Assembly (NCBI GenBank): GCA_907165275.2
Contig: OU015650.1
Coordinates: 1,332,001-1,396,000, forward strand
Origin: Zygaena filipendulae
Lineage: Eukaryota > Arthropoda > Insecta > Lepidoptera > Zygaenidae
Direction: 5' to 3'
Length of the DNA stretch: 64,000 nt
Position numbers and translations under genes: made by a program. Below are positions 11,271-24,842 of the stretch, piece after piece; positions within the stretch are counted from its first letter, which is position 1, and every line of letters begins with the position of its first letter. Below the pieces are notes generated by a model. The model searched no databases, had not been told where the DNA came from, and worked only from the letters and a program-made list of their open reading frames with translations.

Positions 11271-11904
11271 ACTTTGTATATTATAATGCACCAGTGCACA
11301 TTATGAGGCCAATATTGTGAGAGTAGGCTAGAAGGCTATTCAGCTCACGTAAAACCCAAAATCTCTCCATTCCCGCCCAGATAGGGGCCTCCTCAGTGAG
11401 TTGTTTCCTCCTCAGTCAGTGGTTATATCTGAAGAGTCCTCACAAATAATATACGAGCGGACTCGCACTAAGCCATTGTTATCGTGATAAGGTAAGAGTA
11501 TAAGGACGCACATAACTGTAAGACAATCATACTCATGCATGCTTACTATATCTACATTCTTAATAAATGTATGAGCGCGGCAAAAGTACAAATTTTGAAC
11601 AGATGACAAGATTATTATTGTCAATGTTTTTCATTCATTTTATGCATTAAGCGATGGAGATTCTACGTCGCTTTAAAGTTTTACTAACAATATTTTAAAA
11701 ATTACGAAATGATCGTCTGGACACAACGTTTCGTTTTGAATTATATTACATTTCAATGACAGCATATCCAACCCACCATGTACATTAACTCTGTATCTGT
11801 TGTATTGGACTCGAACGTTTTACACTAAGTGGTTCCAAGTTAGAAGACCGAAAAGAGCCGAGAATGGATATGTCTCACAGAGAAAATAAATTAACTAGAG
11901 AGGA

Positions 11905-12215
11905 CATATTGTAGGCGGGACAGGCGCGCCACGGTTGCAAAAGAAGTTAGAGCAAATGCTCTAACTTGCCCACAAATTCTTTTGCTAGGACCCCCCTCTC
12001 CAGCATGAGAGGCGGCCCGAGAGTTGTGAATTTTGAAAACAGTGACTAAGTAAAACGTAACCAAAAAGCGTTTAATACAGTTCTTTACGTTAATGAAGGT
12101 TTTAGTGCGTGATGAATAGTTTTGTGTGCGACAATCACCCGGCGACACTGATTTTCACCTGTTTTCATACTAAACCAAGTTGATGTCCCTTCTATTAGTT
12201 ATTTTCTGTTCTCTG
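11905..12215 (-). mobile_element. TE-E copy (related to the element in Tap42 intron 4)
   Basis: On the minus strand this matches 51118-51440 for about 300 bp, for example ACATCAACTTGGTTTAGTAT, CAGTGTCGCCGGGTGATT, ACAAAACTATTCATCACGCA and GCAAGTTAGAGCA. The two copies also share a short peptide-like frame (MSPGD...TQNYSSRTKTFIN), but the frames diverge with stops and length changes, so a protein is not supported. The GGGTA-type ends seen in the other copy are not clear here. Confidence 0.6.
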
Positions 12216-13468
12216 GTATGTCTCATCCATATCGATACGTCGATAATCGAGCTCGTCGAGAAAAAGATCCAATCGCGTCGGATGGTTATTTCAATAATGG
12301 CAGGTACGAATCGCATTCCACATTTGATTGAGAGTGTTGCGCACGGTGCGAGGTGCGCGCCGATTTATCGGTTGCATTTCTTCATAGAGGCACGTCGAAT
12401 GGATATACTGGCACGATGCATTGCAAATGATTGCATTCGAATTAATTACATTATTATTTCATAAGAAAAATAATGTGTATTGTTTTAACGTGAACCACTT
12501 GGACTAATTGAAGTTTGGCAGATCTAAACTAAATTATAATATATGTAGGTACGAGTATATATCTATTCACTGATAGCGATTGAAAGTATTTAAATTTTTT
12601 TTTTGAAAAATTACTAATGAAAAATTATTAAAGACTATAGTTGGAATGGGACCTAAAACGAGGAACGAATGCAAGAGAAATCGTTGTCCCATTAACATAA
12701 TTTTACTACATTTGTCTTCTTAACAGCACATATTTTTCTCTAAATATGGCAATAACAAAATTAACCCAACGGCAACATATGGAAAATGGGAGCAAAAAAT
12801 GGAATCCAAAAGGCGTAAATCATAAATCGATCCATCGTTGTAATTTCCTTTACAGTGTAGGCACAGCCAGGATAAAATAAATAAATAAAGGGGGGAGAAA
12901 TGTATGCAAGTCCTGCCTGCTTGTTAGACTCATAGAAATCGCTAATACAATCGGAGACACAATCAAAACAGCTCCTTTGGATCCTCCATCCAATGTAACA
13001 TGGATATTTTCGTTTGCCACTGACCTTCCAAAATATCTGAAAAGTGAGATGAGAGCGGCCAGATCAAAATACAGTTTAGTACCCATGGGTAGGTAAAACG
13101 ACCAACAGACAAATGGTTTTCAGCAAAAAAAGAATCACCGCTGAGCGCGCACCAGCTCGGTCCCTTTGAAAGTAGACGCGACATGTACAGCCTTAAAACA
13201 GTTGAACAAAAACCGATTGCGCCATGCAACCTTTATGACTTGGACAAAAAGACGTTTCTCGAACCTTGTGTTAGTTAAATAAATGAAAGAATACCAATGT
13301 TAATTGTTATTTATGTTAGTATAGAATCGGTCAATGTAAATACCGAATCGTTGACATAGATCTAGATTTAACTAATTAATTAGATACAAAAGACTCTTGA
13401 TTTAATACCTACAGATAGGATACTTAAATACTGTGCAGATATTAAAAAAATTGTAAAGAAAATGTTGA
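12216..13468. other. Unassigned stretch with one unexplained minus-strand frame
   Basis: No host exon could be proved. The reverse strand over 12963-13229 has an 88-codon frame (containing NHLSVGRFTYPWVLNCILIW and HFSDILEGQWQTK) whose amino-acid mix is less random than its neighbours. It has no recognised family and no clear splice partners. It may be a decayed transposon or pseudogene fragment. Confidence 0.3.
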
Positions 13469-13545
13469 CTTAGACTTTTATCCCGGAATTCCCGCGGGAA
13501 CTCTGAAATTAACGCGGGTGAAACCGCGGGGCACAACTAGTTTGT
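13469..13545 (-). repeat. Truncated TTTCACCCGCG repeat
   Basis: Contains TTTTATCCCGGAATTCCCG, CGGGAACTCTGAAATTAACG and GGGTGAAACCGCGGGGCACA. Only the CG-rich end of the family is present. Confidence 0.7.
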
Positions 13546-14149
13546 ATATATTTATACAAACTTAACTCTTTAAAGCCTGCAATAACTAATAATTAAGAGC
13601 CTTAGCCAATTTGCTATAGCTAGTAAGATTAAAAATTGTTAACTTGACTGGCTGTTGATCGATGATCGTGCAGGTTCCCCCACGCCCAGATTTGTGTCGA
13701 CTATCGACTGTCTAACGAGACAAATGGAGACAAGAATCGAGTGACGCAAGCATCGACACAAACGTGATCAATCGACAGATCGCTGTCGTGTGCATGATAG
13801 AAATTCGATAATTTTGTCAAGCCCTAAGTGGATTTTGTAACGGTTTTACTACCAATACCAAAACTAAAGTATGACGCTAGCCAATAAAGCGCTTATTACA
13901 TTTCCCATTTTCAAGGCACCAATCTAGGGCCCTAAATCGGATTAAAATGTAACCTAGAGTAGTCGAGTGCAAAGTGTAAAAAGCGCATAAGGGAGGACCG
14001 AGGCGAAATCGTGTGTTCATATGATGATCAATAAATTTTGCTCAACCAACTAAACAAATAACTTTAAACTTTCATTTGAGGCCATTTCGTGTGGTCCGAG
14101 CATAAAAACCGTCCTTGTCCATCGTGATTAGAAGATTTTTCAAAATTAG

Positions 14150-14446
14150 GTAATGAAAATCAAAATTCTAATAAGTCTGTCAGTTAGAAAATAAAAAAAT
14201 TAATATACACGTCATTTTAATGATAAATAAACATAGATAAAGCGCATTAAAGTTTAGATTGGGGGACTCGTGAGGTCAATATTCGGTATAAGCCCCGTGC
14301 AAACTGCACCGGGTCGTGACGTCACGCGAAATTTCAACTCAATATATCGCCGTAATTTTTTGATTACGTAAAAAGAAAAAATGTCTCCAATATTTTTTAT
14401 TAATATGCACGACGCGACGAAATAAAAAAAAATAGTGAAGTAACCC
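14150..14446 (+). mobile_element. MITE-A copy 1
   Basis: Begins GAAAATCAAAATTCTAATAA and ends near TAGTGAAGTAACCC. It has AAAGCGCATTAAAGTTTAG and CAACTCAATATATCGCCG. The left CRE-like palindrome is damaged (GTGAGGTCAA), the right one is intact (GTGACGTCAC). Its core reads AGTATAAGCCCCGTGCAAAC, the subfamily shared with copies at 28832 and 52305. Confidence 0.8.
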
Positions 14447-17400
14447 AAAAACTTTTACCAATGGGTAAAAGTTTTTTTTTTACTTTAACAAAAACACTCT
14501 TTCATTTCCCAGGAAAAAATAACCTAATTCCCTTCCAACTGTCTCCGTTCACTAAATCACACCAATCGGTTACGAGTTACGACGTAAGAAAGACATACGA
14601 ACAAACACTCCCGTTTGTAACACTATTAGGTACCTATAATAATAGTACTATTGCTACTGCAACTTTTGCTTCTGCTTGTTTGTGTAAATAATTTCGATTT
14701 CAATATCTACTCGCAATTCAATATCAATTAACACCAGCTTAGCTTTATTATTTTTATTGACTTACTGCAGTTTGTAACTGTTAATTTGAAATGTTCCTTG
14801 TTGCTTACGAAATCATTAAATCTAATGCTTTTAAACAAGCAATTCTTGTACAACAATAAGAGATACTTCTCGGAAACTGCTTTAACGATTTTAATAAAAA
14901 TTATATTTAGGATAAGCTTTTGTTTTTTAAGTTTAGCTAACTATATTATACATAAGTGTAATTCCTGAAAAAATCAAATTTCACAAACAAATATTTTTTT
15001 GTCAAGTTATCTCACCCAGTGCACCCATGCAGATATAAGATTAAAATAAGACACAAAATGTACCGTTAATTTGAACTTTTTGAATTATATCATTGCGGTC
15101 AGCGATCGGCAGACATAAAAATGTGTTGATATTAGATCCAATTAAAGTATCGAATTCACCAACGGAAAATAATGCCAAACCATAGTCAAGGATGCGCAAT
15201 AGAATCCATATTTAAAAAAAAAAACAAAATATCGCGTTCTTGTGTAATATCTAAACGTCAATTACAATTTCTGTATAGTATTTATATTATCTGTGGCTAT
15301 ACTGAGAATAACAAAATGGCTACGCACTAATGTACCACGAGATGAAGTGAAAAAAGTTACAAATAGTTCAAGCGAACTGAACTTACTAGTTTTCGCCTTT
15401 TTTTCTTTTTGTTCTTGTTAGGCATTTAGGATATCGTAACTATTCGTTATTTAAATTAATCTAAGACGTAGCAGTTTTATTTGGTTTATGGTTCGCACCT
15501 GAATGTATTTCAATAAAAAATATGACAATGATTTGAATATGACATTTAATTATCCGAAAATCTCGAAACGTATGTAATATAAGAAAATAATAATTATGAA
15601 TGAAGCCAGATAATAGAACTGTGAAACAAATAAAATAAGTACTTCCAAAGGATCTTCCTGCGTTGTAAAGAACCACTGTGCAAAATTCTATGTTATATAT
15701 CCGGTGTTTGGGGCTATGCGTTGTCGGTCTGTCTATCAGTCATGGCTCTTTGATAGACAAAACGGCGTTAGTAAATATTAATTTAAGCAAAACAAATGTA
15801 AAATGCAAATGTATGAACACAAAATCAATAACAAAAATCAAATGTCATTTAGAGGAGAAAACAACATGTTATGGCGTCAACAATGCAACACAGAACGTCA
15901 ATAATAGTTATTATTATCAAGTTCATCGCTTTAAATGAATCTATAAGCGACAATCATCACATCAATGGTTCAACAGATGACCGATACAGACCATATGTTT
16001 GACATCAAACGTTATATATGTGTATTTAAAAAAAAAGCTGTATCGCGATTTGAATTTACATAAATCGCTAAAAACAGTAAGCCAGTAAAAAAATTAAGTG
16101 GCTTTTAATGGAGATTACCTATATGAATAAAAACCGCTAAAACAAATCATATTGAAATTGTATCAAGTTCTAGACATGTTGGAACAAAATACAGAAGCAA
16201 TAACGATCACACACATATAAATTAAAATCACGCCAGAAGTTGTTACACCTAATTTAATTCAATAATCGTGGAGCAAAAAAGGGATCATAAAGGGAAGTTC
16301 GACACTAATTCTTGATAGAACTAATGCTAAACGTGAACCAAAAGGATTTATTTCCAGAAAAGATATTTCTAAGACTTGAGTCACTTAAAACCAACATTCA
16401 TTTGGATTCAAGTACAATACAAATACAATTTTATGACAAGTCAAACAGTAAAACAAAGGAACCATACGTGCTTGAAATGTAACTCGCAAACAAATTTATT
16501 TCTGCTGTCGACGAAGCAATACGAAACGAATTGAACTCTAATACTCATTGAAAAGAGTTGACGATTAGTCAATTTTCGAATTTTGTGAGTCGTCAACGGT
16601 ATTTTTAAGGTGGTATGGTAGGACGAGTACAAACCATATAGGCTGCCAGTAAGTTCAAGGTAGACGTGTTCTAAACGTTATGAAAAAAAACATTGAATGG
16701 TCCTTTACTTATCAATAAGTACTTACCTAAACCTATATTTATGTACGTTTAAATAATATTAGAAAATAATTTCTTGTTCTCAAAACTGCTTAAGGCAAAC
16801 GCTTATGCTTATTAGTGGAGCACCCGATATTTTCTACATTACCATCTAAATAGATTTATACCTACCTACCTACACATACTACCTGCAGTATTGATTTTTT
16901 TAATCCAACTTGGCAAACAATTGGTACACTTCAAAACTTCAACACTTCAAAATTTTTACGAAAAATTAGAGTCCAGCGGTGCTCTTAATCCCTATTCTGA
17001 TAATGCTACAAAAATAACATACCCAAACATAAAATAAAACCCGGTTATGGATGTTCTGAGAAATGCTATAACAGTTCACTAAAAACTGACGAAGCCCTTT
17101 TGAAAAGGCAAGTCTATATTGATGATGTATAAGAAGTGTGTACCTACTGTATAAAAAATGTGTCCAATGGTTGTTTATAATCTCCATAATATCTACAGAT
17201 TGTTCTCTAGACATAAAAACAACTCAAAACAATACCTACAGTAGTCGTTGATAAAATTCATAATAGAACATTATAGAATCAAAGTGGACAAGCGGTAAAT
17301 GAAATGAATAAGTAGGTAGTCCATTTATGAAAAAGTCAAGACCACAAAACTTTCGCTTTATTTAATGAAACGTAACGATATAGACGTGAAATGTAAAGGT

Positions 17401-18940
17401 ATGAACGAGGCTACCTGTCTCACGTCTCCGACCGAGAAAGGTCAAGAAAAACCATAACCACTCAGGGCAGATGTCCTTGAGAGCTTTTTTTTGTATATAA
17501 TGCAGGTGTATAAGTTAAAATTGTTTTTTAAGTTCATCGACATAGTGGATCGCCAGCCGGCGGCTAAACAATTGAAACAATAACTACCATTGATCTTACA
17601 TAAACGTACATAACAAATGGCTATAACGAATGTTTTAGCTTGAGTGTTTTGTTCAATATTTTCTCCTTTATCTCATTTATTTCTAATTTTCTTCTTAGTA
17701 CCTAAATTACAATTTGTAGATTAACACCATTCTCGGAAGATTTTGTTTTTGTAGACCAGCATTCAAATTACGTCTCCGAGTTACCATAATCAACCTTCAA
17801 GACTTAAGCACCGTTTGAGTCATGACTACCTGTTTAATAGGCTAACTAGGTACCAAAGCGGTAAGAAACAGGTAAAAATAAATTAAAATATGGTTGAAAA
17901 ACTTCTTCAGAACCAAAAAAAAATAGAATCGTATAACTTTTAACTAGAAATATCTATACCTACCTAATTCTACAAAACTTTAAAAAAACTAGACACAATT
18001 TTAAAATACATAGCGACGCCACAGTGTCGGTTAAGGACAATACATAATCATTATGACGTAGGTACCTACGTATTGACTGCTAATTTTAGATATTACGATA
18101 ACTCAACACATGTTTGCAAAGTGGCAACTTGTTAACGTAAAAATAAATAAAGGAAATTTATATAGGTATTAGAGAATCTACGAAACGTAAACACAAGATC
18201 TAAACACTTTCATTTGTAAAATGATAATGTTCGATACAATATCAAAAGTATTTCTTTTATCAATGTTGTGTTTTAGACCGTGATTTAAATGATAATTAAA
18301 ATTTTGATAAAAACGAGCGACAAAAATATTAATCATTAAACGTAGGTAATCTTAACCTTCAAGTCTTGAATTTATGATTGTAACTATAAGTATTATATTT
18401 TGTTCTTGATTCTGTTTATTATTTAATTGGGTAGGTATTCCGATATCACAAAAATTTTAGAAATGTCATTGATGACTTTTGTCTATCCTCCACACATACG
18501 ATAGAAAGATAACAATTCTATGAAATTAGTTATGTGTAGTTTGTGAAATATTACATTTTCAACATTGTAGGCAATAGTTAAACATAATATTACTACATCC
18601 ACGGTAAACATCGACCTACCTACATTGCATAATCACTGATAATGCACGATTAGGTAAAGGATGGACAAGTGACAACTGAACGGAGTAATTTTGTTATGGG
18701 TAGGTACTACGTAAACAAATCATAAATAGGTATGTAGGTAAAGATGATTAGGTTAAAAGAGATGCCAAGCATGATCGTGATGATGAATCGATTGGTTTAT
18801 TTGTCGATCAATGTAACGATAATACGGATAATATAAACACATTTAACAATGAAACAAAACGGATGAATCAGCGCAAAGCAAACACTAACCAGCTTTAACA
18901 TCTGCAATCCCGAGTGAGAGCCACTTACACGATCGAATAG
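14447..18940. other. Long AT-rich stretch without a recognised gene
   Basis: Nearly 4.5 kb of A+T-rich DNA with short TACCTACC tracts. The open frames here (for example 15678-15938 and 16966-17214) have compositions typical of random AT-rich DNA and no splice or protein-family support. It could be intron or intergenic DNA. Confidence 0.4.
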
Positions 18941-19256
18941 CAGCAGTCAGTGGACAGAAAGCCTTATATTAATCTAGTTCTAATTGAACCGTCCGGCGTC
19001 CACAGCACACACACTCACTTTTACCAAACTAATTATTGCCGTGCTAGGACCACGAGAAGAGAGTTTGTTTTTATGATCCGCCACGCGTCGGTCACCGTAG
19101 CTATCAAGGAATCTTCGCAAAGTCGATCCACACGTTCACAACACTGTGTATTCGTTAATCGATTATTATTAATTCGTTAGTTGTTGGGTTTCTTTTTTGA
19201 AATTCACTTGAACTTCGATAAGTTTGTTTTTTTTTTGTTACGTCTATATTCTGAAT

Positions 19257-19400
19257 GGAGGTGTGACGCGTCGAGCGCTCGCGTCGGCAGTTAGTACGGC
19301 ACTAGTGCACTAGCGCTGGCGCGGTTGAATCGAAACGAGTCAACGTTCAACAATCGACGAGCGATTGCGCCTCTCGCTCGGTCGCACGCACAGCCTCCTC
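19257..19400 (+). promoter_or_regulatory. Possible promoter / first non-coding exon
   Basis: A CpG-rich patch in AT-rich surroundings (GACGCGTCGAGCGCTCGCGT, GCGCTGGCGCGGTTG) contains CAGTTAGT, similar to the arthropod initiator TCAGT; a GTCAGTGG site lies at 18946. No TATA box or coding start is convincing. It could be the start of a 5' leader for a plus-strand gene, but a GC-rich repeat is also possible. Confidence 0.3.
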
Positions 19401-19554
19401 CAACTTGCAGGCTGCTTCAAACAGCCACTGATTCACCATCTCCACCGACTACTACATACTCACCAAGATCTTCTGCACTGTCAAACCAAATTAAAATTCA
19501 AAATTTCTTTATTATCTACTCTTATAAAGGGTTGTTTGGTACAACTTTTGGTGT

Positions 19555-19866
19555 TGACAACTTTTGAAAATCTAAATTCTAATTAGTCCATCATTTAGAA
19601 AATTAAAAATCATTAGACACGTATTTTTTTTATGTTTCAAATAAATGAAAATACACAGAGATAAAGCGCATTAAAGTTTAGGTCGGGGGCTCGTGACGTC
19701 ACTTACAAGCCGCCATACAAACTGCACTAGTTAGTGACGTCACGAGAAATTTCAACTCAATGTATCGCCGTTATTTTTTTGATTACGTAAAAAAAGAAAA
19801 AAATACGTGTCCAATATTTTTTATTAATCTACAAGACGGACTAAAAAAAAATAGTCAAATAGCCTA
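19555..19866 (+). mobile_element. MITE-A copy 2
   Basis: Starts TTTTGAAAATCTAAATTCT and ends TTAGTCAAATAGCC-like. Both GTGACGTCAC palindromes are intact (about 19694 and 19734). The core CAAGCCGCCATACAAACTGC defines a second subfamily, shared with the copy at 22770. Confidence 0.85.
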
Positions 19867-20042
19867 TTACTTATTAATTTTCAGCAGGTTCCATATATCA
19901 ATGGCAGGTTCTTAATTTGAAATAACTGTAATGTAATGAAATTACTGACCTTTTATATAATTTTGCAGCTAAGTATCTTAGACGATATTTCGTCTGAGCT
20001 AAGTATAAGCTTTTGTTGGAAAAGTAATATCATGACTTCTAA

Positions 20043-20073
20043 ATGTGATGTGATGTGATGTGATGTGATGTGT
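20043..20073. repeat. (TGTGA)n microsatellite
   Basis: About six perfect copies of a five-base unit, ATGTGATGTGATGTGATGTG and onward. Confidence 0.9.
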
Positions 20074-20723
20074 AAAATAGGCCACTTTGATCAAGCGAGA
20101 GAGTTATAAAATTATGAAAGTGTTTTATCACCTTTAAAAGGCTTAAAATACAGGTTCAGATACTGCGACCGTTCTAAGAATCCCCAAGAAACTTAGGATA
20201 GCTTTATTTTCAGATGCGATTATATTAAATATGTACCTCGTTATAATTACATAAATTTTCCGTCATATCTCAATGAAATAACATCGGATATTCACATAAC
20301 AGCAACAAAAACTTTTTCGAATAGTTTTTTTGTATAGAAGAATATTTTTTGTCTTCCCCTAGATACACGCATACTTATTCTTCGTTAGAGAATAGTGAGT
20401 CTGTGGCACTGAAAACTGAACGATCAATGACACTATTTATAGCTATATAAAGGGTATTTAAACAGAAACATTGCAAAGGCATTGATAACAGATTTAACGA
20501 GCGTGTATTGTCATTTGTTTGAAACTAGTCAGAAACAAAACAGCGATAATAATAATTAATTAAACACTGTAAATAATTGTTGGATTCAGTTCCATAATTG
20601 CATACCTTCTTATAATAATAAACATACTATACCTACGTATGTCGGTCTGTCCACCTAGTTCTGCTTAGTAACACAACGAATTTAATCACAGAAACTATAA
20701 TAAATAATCCTAATATATATTAC

Positions 20724-20948
20724 TAGCTGTGCCCCGCGGTCTCACCCTCGTTAATTTCAGAGTTCCCGCGGGAATTCCGGGATAAAAAGTACCCTATGTG
20801 TTAATCTGATGTATAAGCTATATTATTGTAAAGTTTCATTTAAATCCATTCAGTAGTTTTTGCGTAAAAGAGTAACGAACATCCATCCATCCATTCATCC
20901 ATCCATACATACATACTTACAAACTTTCGCGTTTATAATATTAGTAGG
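20724..20948 (+). repeat. TTTCACCCGCG repeat
   Basis: Starts ACTAGCTGTGCCCCGCGGTC, has TTTCAGAGTTCCCGCGGGAA and GGATAAAAAGTACCCTATGT, and ends CGCGTTTATAATATTAGTAG after a (CATC)n/(CATA)n tract. It is closely similar to the copy at 26739-26949, with the same TGTTAATC(T/C)GATGTATAAGC body. Confidence 0.8.
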
Positions 20949-21346
20949 ATGATGAATTACAACAATTTGAGAAAATTGCAGTAAACATTGATTTCTGTGG
21001 TGAAATACATTATTTATGACACTCACGCAGAAATCTTGTAAAAGCTGTCACAGATATCGAGACGCTATCTTGAATGAATGATATGATTTAAAGATGAATG
21101 TAAAATAACAGTCATAATAGGGCATGTGACTCGTACACAACAACTTAATAAGTAGGTACATACATTCTGATCGAGTGTTGAAGTTGTGGGTGACAAATAA
21201 ATTTGCATTGGATTTTTCCAACGTTTGAAAATATCTGATAGTTTATCAATGGGAGCTAAACTCTAGTAGACAGTTTGCTGCTGGTACTTGTCATGTATTA
21301 AGATTCCGAACGATAGAGGGATTAACCCAGAAAGATCTCGCTTTAT

Positions 21347-21555
21347 CTTTATCCAGCTGTCCCTCGAGGTTTCACTCGCGGTAATTTCAGAGTTCCCGTG
21401 GGAATTTGGGGACAAAAGTAACCTACGTCACTCAGGACTACCGTAGCTTCCTATAAGTGAAAGATTTTTTTTTTACCCCCTACAACGTCACAACTCACAA
21501 ACTCGCAAACTCACAATTCTCAAATTCACAAACTTTACCTCTTTATAATATTATA
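21347..21555 (+). repeat. TTTCACCCGCG repeat
   Basis: Starts CCAGCTGTCCCTCGAGGTTT and runs through GGTAATTTCAGAGTTCCCGT, CTACCGTAGCTTCCTATAAG and CTCACAAACTCGCAAACTC to CTTTATAATATTATAG. It has the body variant with CTACAACGTCACAA, shared with 35822 and, inverted, with 38330. Confidence 0.7.
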
Positions 21556-22269
21556 GTATTTATTTTTATTTATTTTCGTTTATTCAGGACAACAACAGCT
21601 ACAAGAAAAAAGCAGCGAGAGCAAGAAAAAGAATAAGAAAAAGAATCCTGTAATTTCAAGTGAGGTAATTGTGAATGGTGGATCAAAAACACAATTAAAA
21701 AAATTTATATATATATAGTATATAATTATATAACATACAATAATAAAAATCTAATACCAGCATTATAAATAGAAATGATTTTTATTTTTTTGTACGTTTG
21801 TAACGAATAAACTCAAAAACGAGTTACCTACTGACCTGATTTAATATTTAAATATGTATAGATTTTATTTCGTCACTATCTTCTTTATTATGTTTTAACT
21901 TGAATAAGTACTTACCAAACTAATGACCACAGTACATTTTTATAACTCTTAACAAGAAGAATATAGATAGAACATTTTGTGTCGCAAAAGCATCCAAATT
22001 CCACTGTGCAAGAGAACGATTGGCATAATCCAGTGAATTCAAACGTAGGTATATCTTGGGGCTGGAACCGTGGCGTGGGCTCTAAGGTCAAACGAAGTTT
22101 AACACTCAACCTCTCCTGACCCTACTGAGCTGCTAAGTTTTTGTTTTTCTTTGAGCTAACCGCTAAACTTACCTACACAAAAACTAGCCATACATCCGCC
22201 AATTCGATCGCGGCTTCTCGACCAACAATAGTCAATATTCAGATTCGTACTTATAAAGGCAATAGGTAT

Positions 22270-22345
22270 CTGTTGCCCGCGGTTTCACCCGCGTAACAAA
22301 CAAGCAAACAAACCCACATTCTCATTTTTTACATTAGGATGTACG
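22270..22345 (+). repeat. Internally deleted TTTCACCCGCG repeat
   Basis: GCCCGCGGTTTCACCCGCG is joined directly to TAACAAACAAGCAAACAAAC and CCACATTCTC, so the middle 100 bp or so of the family is missing. Confidence 0.6.
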
Positions 22346-22769
22346 TAACCGTCGTCGTTTGCTCTTTAATTTGTTGAAATTACCAATAAACGTTTAACAA
22401 TACAGTGATGGCGGTCATTGTGTTGCAGTTCGTTCGAAGGAAACCATGTCGTCAACACCACTTCCTTCGCAAACTCGACTATTCGTCAAACAATACGGCA
22501 AACATTAACAGGGCTGGTCAAGGCCAGTCGTTTAACTCAGGATCGGTCAGGCTACAGCAAATATTTGGAAAACATAGTCAAATATTTTCAACTTCGCGTC
22601 CGATATTTATGCAGTGCGGTTGCATATATGTAGGGTCAATATTACTCACGAAAAAGACAAAACTGCACCACCACTACATCGATAAGGATCTCCATTGGCG
22701 TAGCTAGAGATTTTATCTAGGCAGCCGTCCAACTGAACTAACCACAGTCATGTGATGAGAGATCATAAT

Positions 22770-23082
22770 AGGCTATTTGACTAATTTTTTTTAAGTCCGT
22801 ATTGTAAATTAATAAAAAATATTGGACACGTATTTTTTCTTTTTTTTACGTAATCAAAAAATAACGGCGATACATTGAGTTGAAATTTCGCGTGACGTCA
22901 CTAACCTGTGCAGTTTGTATGGCGGCTTGTAGCGGTAAGTGACGTCACGAGCCCCCACCCTAAACTTTGATGCGCTTTATCTCTGTGTATTTTCATTTAT
23001 TTGAAAAATAAAAAATACGTGTCTAATGATTTTTAATTTTCTAACTGACGGACTAATTCGAATTTTGATTTTCAAAAGTCGT
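22770..23082 (-). mobile_element. MITE-A copy 3
   Basis: A reverse-orientation copy with both palindromes intact (about 22893 and 22938) and the CAGTTTGTATGGCGGCTTGT core of the copy-2 subfamily. It begins AGGCTATTTGACTAATTTTT and ends with CTAATTCGAATTTTGATTTT. Confidence 0.85.
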
Positions 23083-24159
23083 CAACATCCCTATTAATGA
23101 TGCTTAGAAATAAATTATAATGTTCACTTTCCTATTTACAATAATTTTGGCCTCCGCGGTTTCAATAAGTACTGTCAATTTTCCTAGAGTGGGCAAGGGT
23201 TCCAGATTCTAGGTTTGGCATTGCCCCCCCTGCCCTCCCGCTAGCTAGGCCTATAAGGATCTCCCCACGTATATCAATGCATGCTCATTGTAAGTCGATC
23301 AACCCTCGCTTACCTCGCTACGGACACTATAATATGTGGACAGATCCTTTTTGATTCAAGAGCGATGTGGGTGTAGACTCTCCTCAAATTCAGAATCTCC
23401 ATACCCACTGTTGAACATTCCACTTAGTCCAGTAACCAGTTGAATAATTTGATATTTTTCTACGAATTCTTTGATAGATGGTTTATGAGTAAGAAACATA
23501 AAGAAAGAAGACATAATTAATTAGGTATACAGTAAATGTCGTATTTTTGTTCCTTTGGATATTTTGGCATATTATACCATTGCAGTTGTATATGGTCCCG
23601 ACCATTGTAATTAAGTATAATACGTAGCTATAGTGAATGAACGACATTATCTACGTATTGCTTTCGAAAGTTGTTGTCAGTCAAATAAATTATAAAACTT
23701 ATGTAATAAATATTAAAGATGAGACGACACGTAAAAATGTCTCATATACCTAAGTATTTTCAAATCATGTTGAAAAGCAGTTTCAACGACTAGAAACCAT
23801 GATGGATGTCGAAGATGTTATCACAGTACACATTTGGACACATTTATCAGCGAGCATAAGAGCTGGTGCGTCATAAAACCAGTTTTTATCGTCATAAATC
23901 CATTTGTGGCGTAACGCTTTCTTCCCAGGCGGCCGGTGAGCTAGACTTGGTAAGTTATTAATTTACTTCAGGTGTGCGATCTTTAATTTTGAATTGCCAA
24001 GATACTGCGAGATATGCATGAAATGACCAAGAATTTTTTTAATTGCAAAGTGAAATCTCTAAAGATGTAATGAGCAATATTTTTTGCCATTTCACTGTTA
24101 CTGGCTATCGATTCAAAAGCTTTTCTATTCATTACGGGTTGGTAATTATAATACTTATA
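23083..24159. other. No recognisable feature
   Basis: Mixed AT-rich sequence. No frame with splice support and no clear element ends were recognised. Confidence 0.35.
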
Positions 24160-24240
24160 ATAATAATCCACTTCACAACACACAGATCTACTTGATCTAC
24201 AGTAAGCTATTATTAGCTTGTGTCGTGGAAACCAAGCAAC
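24160..24240. mobile_element. MITE-B single-arm fragment
   Basis: AATCCACTTCACAACACACA, GATCTACTTGATCTACAGTA and CGTGGAAACCAAGCAACACG match the right half of the foldback at 8319-8463. Confidence 0.65.
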
Positions 24241-24524
24241 ACGTGGTATATTATACTACATAGAATTACCTACATATATGTATACCAGAGGGGCTATTAT
24301 GTAACTTTTTTTACTATCATATTTCTGTTTCAATCAGAGAAAAAACGATTCTGTGATTAATTAATCATGTTTATGCAGCTTCAACTTTTGAAGTATGTTT
24401 AGTTTGGTTGAGGTGTCAAAACGTGCTTATTTTAATCGCAAAACCGCCATGTTTTTGATTGAAACCGAAAAATGATTGAAACAAAAGTTACATAATAGCC
24501 CCTCAGGTATACTATCCTACTCCT

Positions 24525-24722
24525 ACTTATATTATAAATGTGAAAGTGTGGATGTTTGGATGTTTGTTACTCAATCACGCCAAAACGGCTGATCGGATTT
24601 TAATAAAATTTGGCATGCACGTTGTCTGGGGTACAAACAAGGATATAGGGTACTTTTTATCCCGGAATTCCCGCGGGAACTCTGAAATTACCGCGGGTGA
24701 AGCCGCGGGGCACAGCTAGTAG
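24525..24722 (-). repeat. TTTCACCCGCG repeat
   Basis: A well preserved reverse copy: CAATCACGCCAAAACGGCTG, GATATAGGGTACTTTTTATC, CCGGAATTCCCGCGGGAACT and GGTGAAGCCGCGGGGCACAG, ending CAGCTAGTAG. Confidence 0.8.
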
Positions 24723-24779
24723 ATATATAAACACATCCAGACTGGAAAGTAGAACCCTGTGTTCATCACACAAAGTGCA

Positions 24780-24842
24780 CCCCCACCGGGAATCAAACCG
24801 AACGAAACTACCGCGGGTGTACCCGGGGGGGACAGCTAGTAT
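24780..24842 (-). repeat. TTTCACCCGCG repeat end
   Basis: A short second copy just downstream of the previous one keeps only ACTACCGCGGGTGTACCCG and GGGGGGACAGCTAGTATG. Confidence 0.55.
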